From assembly GCA_030669135.1 (NCBI GenBank), contig DAOVEE010000064.1, positions 1 to 9,218 on the forward strand: a DNA stretch of 9,218 nucleotides. The letters are read 5' to 3'. Numbering within the stretch: the first letter of the stretch is position 1; every line of letters begins with the position of its first letter. The notes beneath the pieces are model-generated. The model was not told where the DNA came from. It ran no database searches and was given only the letters and a program-made list of their open reading frames with translations. Source of the DNA: Candidatus Bathyarchaeota archaeon (GTDB lineage: Archaea > Thermoproteota > Bathyarchaeia > TCS64). The position numbers and the translations under genes were made by a program. Of the stretch, positions 5,438 to 9,218 are shown piece after piece.

Positions 5438-6925
5438 TTAGGAGGAGTAGGTCTGGAGGGCGTTCTTCAGGTTGTCGCCGGCTATGACCAGCTTGATCTT
5501 GAGGAAGTCAAGCTCCTTCCAGTACCGCTCCCTGAGCTCCAGCCGGTTCTCCACCATCATGCCGGTGTTGGCGGGGTGGGGGCTCCCTGGGCTCCTGAGG
5601 TTGTTGAGCGCCTTCAGGGGGTCGCTGATCTTCTCGGCGATGCCGCTGCTCACCTTGACGTCCTTGCCGAACAGCTTCTTCGCCGCCTTCTTTACGTCGT
5701 CGGGCTTGAGCTGCTCAAGGGTTCGGCCGTCGGCTATGAGGGCGTTCACCACCTCCGCCGTGACCTTATAGGCTTCGCGGAAGCTGAGCTCTTCCTCGGC
5801 TAGCACCTCGGCGAGCTGCACGGCGTATATGAAGCTGCCTTTGGTCTGGGCCAGTATGGCGTCCTTGTTTACCTTCATGGTCTTTATGGCGCCGTCAAGG
5901 ATCTCGACGCTGGTCTTGACGGTGTCGAAGGCTCTCCAGAGCGGTATCTTGGTCTGCTGGAGGTCCTGGTAGTAGCCTGTAGGGAGGCCCTTCACCATGG
6001 TCATGAGCTCCTGGAGGCAGCCGTATGCCTCGGCGGATTTGCCTCTGACGAGCTCTATGGTGCTGGGGTTCTTCTTCTGGGGCATTATGCTGCTGCTGCT
6101 GCTGTACTCGTCGCTGAGCTCTATGTACCTGAACTCGGAGCCGCTCCACGTCACTATGTCGGCGGCGAGCCTGCTCATGTTGCCCATGAGGATGGCCAGG
6201 ACGCTGGCGGTCTCCACCGCCCAGTCTCGACTGCTGGTGGCGTCGACGCTGTTCTCCTGGATGCTGTCGAAGCCCAGTAGTTCGCTGGTCCTCATCCTGC
6301 TGATCCTGTAGTTGGTTCCGCCGATGGCTGCGGCGCCGAGGGGGTTCATGTTGACGCGGGTGTAGCACTCCTTGATCCTCTGGTAGTCGCGGAGGAACTG
6401 GTCTGCGTAGGCCATGAGGTAGTGGCCGTAGCTGCCTATCTGGGCCTGCTGGCCGTGGGTGTAGAGAACCATGGGGGTCTCGGTGTGCTGGTCGGCGACG
6501 TCGCAGACGATCTTGACGAGATTGAGGAGATTGATCATGATCTCGAGGAGCTCCTTACGGGTGACCATCTTCATGTCCACCATGACCTGGTCGTTTCGGC
6601 TGCGGCCTGTGTGCATTTTGCCGCCCACCTCGATGCCGATCTTCTCTATGACACGGGCCTCTATGTACTCGTGTATGTCCTCGTACTCGGCCCCCACCTC
6701 TATGTCTCCGTCCATCCACTCCTGTTTGACCTGCTGGAGGGCGGCGAGGATCTTGACGAGGTCCTCTCTGTCCAGTATGCCCTGCTCGTGGAGCATAATG
6801 TCGTGGGCCATGGTTCCGTCCACGTCTTCCATGAACATGCGGAGGTCCTCGACGACGCTGGTGTGGAACCTGGCGGTCCTATCGCTGAACTCCTTTGCTA
6901 GCCTTGTCCTGAATAGGGTTGACAA
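5438..6925 (-). CDS. argH: Argininosuccinate lyase (ArgH), 495 aa
   Basis: ArgH splits argininosuccinate into arginine and fumarate, the last step of arginine biosynthesis, as a cytosolic homotetramer. Family landmarks are clear: the substrate-binding H-T-G-R-S-R-N-D-Q (105-113); T156-H157 with Q159-Q160 (the T-H-x-Q-x-A-Q region containing the catalytic His, here followed by IG rather than P); and the fumarase/aspartase signature loop S-S-S-I-M-P-Q-K-K-N-P (277-287) carrying the catalytic serine. Length is slightly above the usual 450-470. The start is TTG at 6925: no ATG or GTG occurs in frame between it and an upstream TAA, and a GGTG lies about 10 nt before it. A TATA box is at 6964-6971. 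argG is not adjacent. A weak T-rich stretch follows the TAA stop. Confidence 0.95.
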   Translation of the reverse strand: MSTLFRTRLAKEFSDRTARFHTSVVEDLRMFMEDVDGTMAHDIMLHEQGILDREDLVKILAALQQVKQEWMDGDIEVGAEYEDIHEYIEARVIEKIGIEVGGKMHTGRSRNDQVMVDMKMVTRKELLEIMINLLNLVKIVCDVADQHTETPMVLYTHGQQAQIGSYGHYLMAYADQFLRDYQRIKECYTRVNMNPLGAAAIGGTNYRISRMRTSELLGFDSIQENSVDATSSRDWAVETASVLAILMGNMSRLAADIVTWSGSEFRYIELSDEYSSSSSIMPQKKNPSTIELVRGKSAEAYGCLQELMTMVKGLPTGYYQDLQQTKIPLWRAFDTVKTSVEILDGAIKTMKVNKDAILAQTKGSFIYAVQLAEVLAEEELSFREAYKVTAEVVNALIADGRTLEQLKPDDVKKAAKKLFGKDVKVSSGIAEKISDPLKALNNLRSPGSPHPANTGMMVENRLELRERYWKELDFLKIKLVIAGDNLKNALQTYSS

Positions 6926-6963
6926 CTCTGTTGCACCGTTGCCTTTTTTGAAGCGGTGGACGG

Positions 6964-6971
6964 TTTAAATA
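6964..6971 (-). promoter_or_regulatory. TATA box of argH
   Basis: TATTTAAA on the minus strand is centred about 42 bp before the TTG at 6925, implying a leader near 15 nt that would include the GGTG ribosome-binding motif. It lies in the 57-bp spacer after dut, so argH can be transcribed independently. Confidence 0.6.
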
Positions 6972-6982
6972 GGTTGCGTAAG

Positions 6983-7489
6983 CTACGGTTCGATGCGTTC
7001 GTTCTGGTATGCGCCGCTGTAGCCTTTCTCTACTTCACCGGTGTGGAAGAATATGAGCTGGGCTATGCGGGCGTCTCTCTTAAGGCGTATTCCGTGAGGG
7101 TTGTGGACGGTGAGGAGGGAGCTGCTCTTGCCGTGGTAGCCGGGGTCCCAGACGGCGGTACCGAGGACGGCTCCGTTCCTGAGGAGGGTGGACCGCGTGC
7201 GGGCGATGGCGGCCACGTCGAGGGGCATCTTGACGGTCTCGTTGTAGACGACCTTGTAGGCGCCCCGGGGGAGGCTGTACCAGCCTTCGGGGTCGGCCTC
7301 TAGGGGGGTTGTCTCGGCTATGACGCGTTCTTGGTTGCTGTAGTCGGCGGCGCCTGCGCCCTCGTAGGCTTCTATGTGGTGGAGGCTTATGTCGAAGCCG
7401 CTGGGCTGGAGCTGTGTTTTGAGGTCTATGTAGCCGGTGATGAGTTGGTGTTTGGTTATGAGGCGTCGGATGGCTTGGTCGTTAAGCAT
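6983..7489 (-). CDS. dut: Archaeal-type dUTP diphosphatase (Dut, dCTP deaminase/dUTPase fold), 168 aa
   Basis: The enzyme hydrolyses dUTP to dUMP and pyrophosphate, keeping uracil out of DNA and feeding dTMP synthesis. The sequence matches the archaeal Dut subgroup: MLNDQAIRRLI at the start; Y-I-D-L-K-T-Q-L-Q-P-S-G-F-D-I-S (20-35); the nucleotide-binding R-S-T-L-L-R-N-G region (about 98-106); T-A-V-W-D-P-G-Y-H-G-K-S (about 111-122); L-L-T-V-H-N-P-H-G-I-R-L (about 125-136); and a C-terminal G-Y-S-G-A-Y-Q motif. It lacks the T-L-E Glu of true dCTP deaminases, which as I recall is normal for this subgroup, so dUTPase rather than deaminase activity is favoured. The ATG at 7489 is preceded by AGGTGA (7494-7499). 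argH follows 57 bp downstream with its own promoter. Confidence 0.88.
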   Translation of the reverse strand: MLNDQAIRRLITKHQLITGYIDLKTQLQPSGFDISLHHIEAYEGAGAADYSNQERVIAETTPLEADPEGWYSLPRGAYKVVYNETVKMPLDVAAIARTRSTLLRNGAVLGTAVWDPGYHGKSSSLLTVHNPHGIRLKRDARIAQLIFFHTGEVEKGYSGAYQNERIEP

Positions 7490-7493
7490 GGGT

Positions 7494-7499
7494 TCACCT
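7494..7499 (-). promoter_or_regulatory. Shine-Dalgarno site of dut
   Basis: AGGTGA lies 4 nt before the ATG, complementary to the 3' end of archaeal 16S rRNA. It is the clearest ribosome binding site in the window and supports the ATG at 7489. Confidence 0.6.
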
Positions 7500-7524
7500 A
7501 GTCTATTGATAGGGGTGGTTCGTG

Positions 7525-7534
7525 TAGAAAATAG
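7525..7534 (-). promoter_or_regulatory. TATA-like box of dut
   Basis: CTATTTTCTA on the minus strand is centred about 41 bp before the ATG. The implied leader of about 14 nt would contain the AGGTGA site. Confidence 0.45.
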
Positions 7535-7613
7535 TTGTGAGGGGTCTGCCTGTGTTTGGCGTGGTGTGGGGGTTTTCTCGTTGGGTTTGTGACCGGTTAC
7601 TTGTCATATCGGG

Positions 7614-7621
7614 AAAAAAAA
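7614..7621 (-). terminator. T8 tract on the minus strand, candidate terminator upstream of dut
   Basis: Eight A residues on the plus strand give a T8 run for minus-strand transcripts arriving from the flavoprotein gene (stop at 7984). Shorter T-rich tracts on the same strand lie at 7779-7785 and 7812-7823. Together they could end that transcript before the dut promoter. Confidence 0.4.
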
Positions 7622-7650
7622 TTCTGGGCTGGGGGTGTTCTTTGTTACAT

Positions 7651-7667
7651 GGAATAAATACAATTCC
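7651..7667. repeat. GGAAT-N7-ATTCC inverted repeat
   Basis: GGAAT (7651-7655) and ATTCC (7663-7667) form a perfect 5-bp inverted repeat around a 7-bp AT-rich spacer in the region upstream of dut. It resembles a small operator in layout, but nothing else supports that. Confidence 0.25.
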
Positions 7668-7787
7668 AATACATGCGTGCTAGGTTGTTTGCTCACATGG
7701 TTCTGTGTAGCCAAGAACCCAAACACAATATAACCAATAAAAGCGAATAATAGCTAAAAAACATTAACAGGGCCCGCGGAAAAAACG

Positions 7788-7812
7788 CTTATAGTAAGTA
7801 ACCAACTATAAG
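7788..7812. repeat. 8-bp inverted repeat containing TATA motifs
   Basis: CTTATAGT (7788-7795) and ACTATAAG (7805-7812) are perfect reverse complements separated by 9 bp. Each arm contains a TATA-like core, so the element could act as a promoter in either direction or as an operator. On the plus strand it would start transcripts near 7815-7835, into the GC-rich fragment at 7824-7916. The spacer otherwise is AT-rich and shows no intact gene. Confidence 0.4.
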
Positions 7813-7823
7813 GGAAAAACAAA

Positions 7824-7916
7824 GTCGTCGCCCGCTCACCACGAACAACGCTCTTCCCGGCGACCCTGCACCCCTTCCCCGAGGGCCCCCGGCACATCCA
7901 CTTCATGAAAGGCTAG
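7824..7916 (+). pseudogene. Short GC-rich coding-like fragment (about 30 codons ending in TAG)
   Basis: Within an AT-rich spacer, this 93-bp stretch is suddenly GC-rich, and one plus-strand frame has the strong C/G third-position bias of the real genes here. It ends TLHPFPEGPRHIHFMKG then TAG. No ATG, GTG or TTG precedes it in frame after an upstream TAA (about 7809), so it looks like the 3' end of a lost gene. I do not recognise the family. GTCGCC (7827-7832) and GGCGAC (7859-7864) could pair, so a structured RNA is an alternative. Evidence is weak. Confidence 0.3.
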
Positions 7917-7983
7917 AACACCACTCCCCACATATGGACGAGACCCTATCCTTGCCACATGGAACTAGTATCTTTGTGTTTAT

Positions 7984-8526
7984 CTATTTGGATAACTTTC
8001 TCCCGAGCCTATACGCCTCCTCCAGCTTATCGGGCAGCTCCTCGATGGGGATGTCCCTACCAGTCTCCGGGTCGTACGTCCTGCACACCAGGGTGTGGAG
8101 CTCGACGTCGAAGTGTGGGCATATCCTCTCAAACATAGCCACCGCCGACTCACAGTGATGCCTGTAGGTGACTATCACGGCGAAGACCTTGCCCCCGAAG
8201 CTGCTCCACGCCAATGCCTCCATCCTGTCCTGCACCGTCTTCATCTGCGCCGTCAGGTACCCCCAGTACATGGGCGTTGCCCAGACCACCAGGTCTGCCT
8301 CCCTGTACGCCCCGTATATCGCCGTCATGTCGTCCCCGATGACGCAGTCGTGGGGCGGCTCAGCGCAGCCCAAGCATCCCTGGCACGGACGTATCTCCAT
8401 GTCGTTCAAGTAGAAGTGAGTCACCTCGTGCACATCCGACTCCGTCAGCCCCTTCAGGAAACTCTCGACGAGAGTGTCCGAGTTCCTCCCTCGTCTGGGG
8501 CTCCCGTGCAGCACCACAGTCCTCAT
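7984..8526 (-). CDS. Flavodoxin-fold NADPH-dependent FMN reductase, Isf-like (compact 4-Cys motif), 180 aa
   Basis: The protein starts with beta-1 and the FMN phosphate loop (MRTVVLHGSPRRGRNSDTL, 1-19) and carries the flavin-contacting T-P-M-Y-W-G (84-89) with L-T-A-Q-M-K-x-x-x-D-R (91-101), as in FMN reductases of the flavodoxin superfamily. Between them, C48-x2-C51-x2-C54-x6-C61 matches the compact C-x2-C-x2-C-x4-7-C motif of iron-sulfur flavoproteins such as Methanosarcina Isf, where it binds a [4Fe-4S] cluster. It is probably a cytosolic electron carrier or reductase of anaerobic or oxidative-stress metabolism. I chose ATG 8526 because family members begin right at the beta-strand; an in-frame ATG at 8550 would add eight residues. 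It is divergent from the M20 gene across 113 bp. A GATATC-like TATA at about 8551-8557 would suit a leaderless start at 8526. Confidence 0.85.
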   Translation of the reverse strand: MRTVVLHGSPRRGRNSDTLVESFLKGLTESDVHEVTHFYLNDMEIRPCQGCLGCAEPPHDCVIGDDMTAIYGAYREADLVVWATPMYWGYLTAQMKTVQDRMEALAWSSFGGKVFAVIVTYRHHCESAVAMFERICPHFDVELHTLVCRTYDPETGRDIPIEELPDKLEEAYRLGRKLSK

Positions 8527-8607
8527 GCACCAACCAACGTCACAAGGCATAGATATCGGTTTACACAGCCCACTACATATTCTCCAGCACCAGACCGTAG
8601 CCCCATG

Positions 8608-8615
8608 AATTTATC
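8608..8615 (+). promoter_or_regulatory. TATA box of the M20 hydrolase gene (leaderless start)
   Basis: AATTTATC is centred about 28 bp before the ATG at 8640, so the transcript should begin at or next to the start codon. No Shine-Dalgarno motif is present. The element lies in the 113-bp divergent spacer shared with the flavoprotein gene. Confidence 0.6.
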
Positions 8616-8639
8616 TTGACAGCCACCCAGAGTTGACCC

Positions 8640-9218
8640 ATGAACCATAAACAAGCCATAAGCAGACGCATCGACCAGCACAGAGACGAACTGATCGACG
8701 TCAGCACACGCATCCACCAAGAGCCCGAGCTGGGCCACCAAGAACACAAGGCCAGCAAACTCCTCACCGAGAGGCTCAAGATGCACGGCTACGAGACAAG
8801 GCTCGGCGTCTCCGGCATGGACACCGCGTTCACCGCCACCATCGGGGGACGCGGCGCAGGCCCCAACATAGGCATACTGGCGGAGTACGACGCCCTCCCC
8901 GCCATAGGCCACGCCTGCGGCCACAACCTTATCGCCACAGCCGCCCTGGGGGCCGCCATCGGTCTCACCGCCGTCATCCCGGAGCTCGACGGCACAGTCA
9001 CCGTCTACGGCACCCCCGCCGAGGAGGGCGTCGTCCAGAACGCCGGCGGCAAAGTCATAATGCTGGACGAGATAGCTAAAGCCGACGCCGCCCTCATGAT
9101 CCACCCAGGCTCGGCCTGGGGCAGCTACGGCACGACAAACGCCCGGGAGAGCTTCCTCGTCGAGTTCCACGGCAGAAGCAGCCACGCAGGCGCGGCACCC
9201 GAGAAAGCCGTGAACGCC
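8640..9218 (+). CDS. M20-family metallopeptidase/amidohydrolase (PM20D2/AbgB-like), N-terminal 193 codons
   Basis: The frame opens at ATG 8640 and runs to the window edge without a stop, so the C-terminal half is missing. Zinc-ligand and catalytic motifs of the M20 family appear in order: A-E-Y-D-A-L-P (81-87, Asp84), H91-A-C93-G-H95 (HACGHN), T-P-A-E128-E129-G (125-130) and M-I-H155-P (153-156). G-R-S-S-H182-A-G-A (178-185) then begins the lid/dimerisation domain. The E-Y-D-A-L-P-x-I-G-H-A-C-G-H-N string is typical of the PM20D2/p-aminobenzoyl-glutamate hydrolase branch, which cleaves amide bonds of N-acyl amino acids, dipeptides or pABA-glutamate in the cytoplasm. No signal peptide is present. 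The exact substrate cannot be assigned. A TATA box 28 bp before the ATG supports this start. Confidence 0.88.
   Translation, partial: MNHKQAISRRIDQHRDELIDVSTRIHQEPELGHQEHKASKLLTERLKMHGYETRLGVSGMDTAFTATIGGRGAGPNIGILAEYDALPAIGHACGHNLIATAALGAAIGLTAVIPELDGTVTVYGTPAEEGVVQNAGGKVIMLDEIAKADAALMIHPGSAWGSYGTTNARESFLVEFHGRSSHAGAAPEKAVNA

Noticed and set aside
5895..6368. 157-codon minus-strand frame inside argH.
   Set aside because: Out-of-frame reading of argH, very rich in Q, R and H with no domain.
6422..6968. Long plus-strand open frames opposite argH (159 and 165 codons).
   Set aside because: They lie wholly antisense to a clear argH, and their residue make-up mirrors the complementary codons. 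High GC at third positions creates such frames.
6983..7489. Missing catalytic Glu of dCTP deaminase as a sign of a broken enzyme.
   Set aside because: The whole motif set matches archaeal Dut, in which the LL.VHNP.GI stretch is normal as I recall it, so it is a subgroup trait rather than a defect.
7601..7607. Another TTGTCAT as an RHH operator upstream of dut.
   Set aside because: A single 7-mer with no partner site nearby; expected by chance.
7754..7906. 50-codon minus-strand ORF beginning MKWMCRGPSGKG with two cysteines.
   Set aside because: No good promoter or ribosome binding site; it spans the GC-rich scrap and the AT-rich inverted repeat with no even codon bias and no family resemblance.
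8523..9185. 220-codon minus-strand frame opposite the M20 gene.
   Set aside because: The plus strand has complete M20 motifs and a promoter; the antisense frame is an open shadow.
1..9218. tRNA or rRNA genes, CRISPR arrays, transposases or insertion-sequence ends.
   Set aside because: Reading both strands showed no regularly spaced repeats, no cloverleaf-like segment and no transposase motifs.

Overview
This window looks archaeal. TATA-like boxes sit about 25-45 bp upstream of most starts, and several are so close to the start codon that the mRNA would be leaderless or nearly so. Three genes begin with TTG behind an in-frame stop. AGG and ATA codons are frequent. The gene set (archaeal-type dUTPase, a ribbon-helix-helix regulator, a compact four-cysteine flavoprotein, a heavily glycosylatable surface protein) also fits an archaeon. 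Genes are GC-rich with a strong C/G bias at third positions, while the spacers are AT-rich. I cannot name the lineage; an anaerobic and possibly thermophilic archaeon is an inference only.

Layout. 1-1307 (-): the N-terminal 435 codons of a large exported surface protein that runs off the left edge. 1308-2281: a spacer of almost 1 kb holding a tiny intact RHH regulator (1715-1873, +) with its promoter and TGTCA/TGACA repeats. It is flanked by what look like wrecked genes: a possible glycosyltransferase tail (about 1445-1677, -) and a clearer C-terminal piece of an FNR-type NAD-binding reductase (1980-2168, +). A phased CATAT array lies just before the latter. 2282-3214 (+): ROK-family sugar kinase. 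3246-4625 (+): beta-lactamase-fold serine hydrolase. 4622-5365 (-): membrane-anchored protein of unknown function, convergent with the hydrolase and sharing its stop tetranucleotide. 5438-6925 (-): argininosuccinate lyase. 6983-7489 (-): archaeal dUTPase. 7490-7983: a spacer of about 490 bp with a TATA-containing inverted repeat and a short GC-rich gene-like fragment. 7984-8526 (-): flavodoxin-fold FMN reductase with a compact Cys cluster. 8640-9218 (+): M20 metallopeptidase or amidohydrolase, cut by the right edge.

The genes do not form one pathway. argH (arginine biosynthesis) and dut (nucleotide-pool sanitation) are housekeeping. The ROK kinase, serine hydrolase and M20 hydrolase suggest scavenging of sugars and peptides or amides. 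The two exported proteins belong to the cell surface. Most genes have their own promoter, so there is little operon structure. No defence system, CRISPR array, transposase, tRNA or rRNA was found. The most unusual part is the 1.3-2.3 kb spacer, where decayed gene pieces on both strands surround a small regulator with candidate self-operators.
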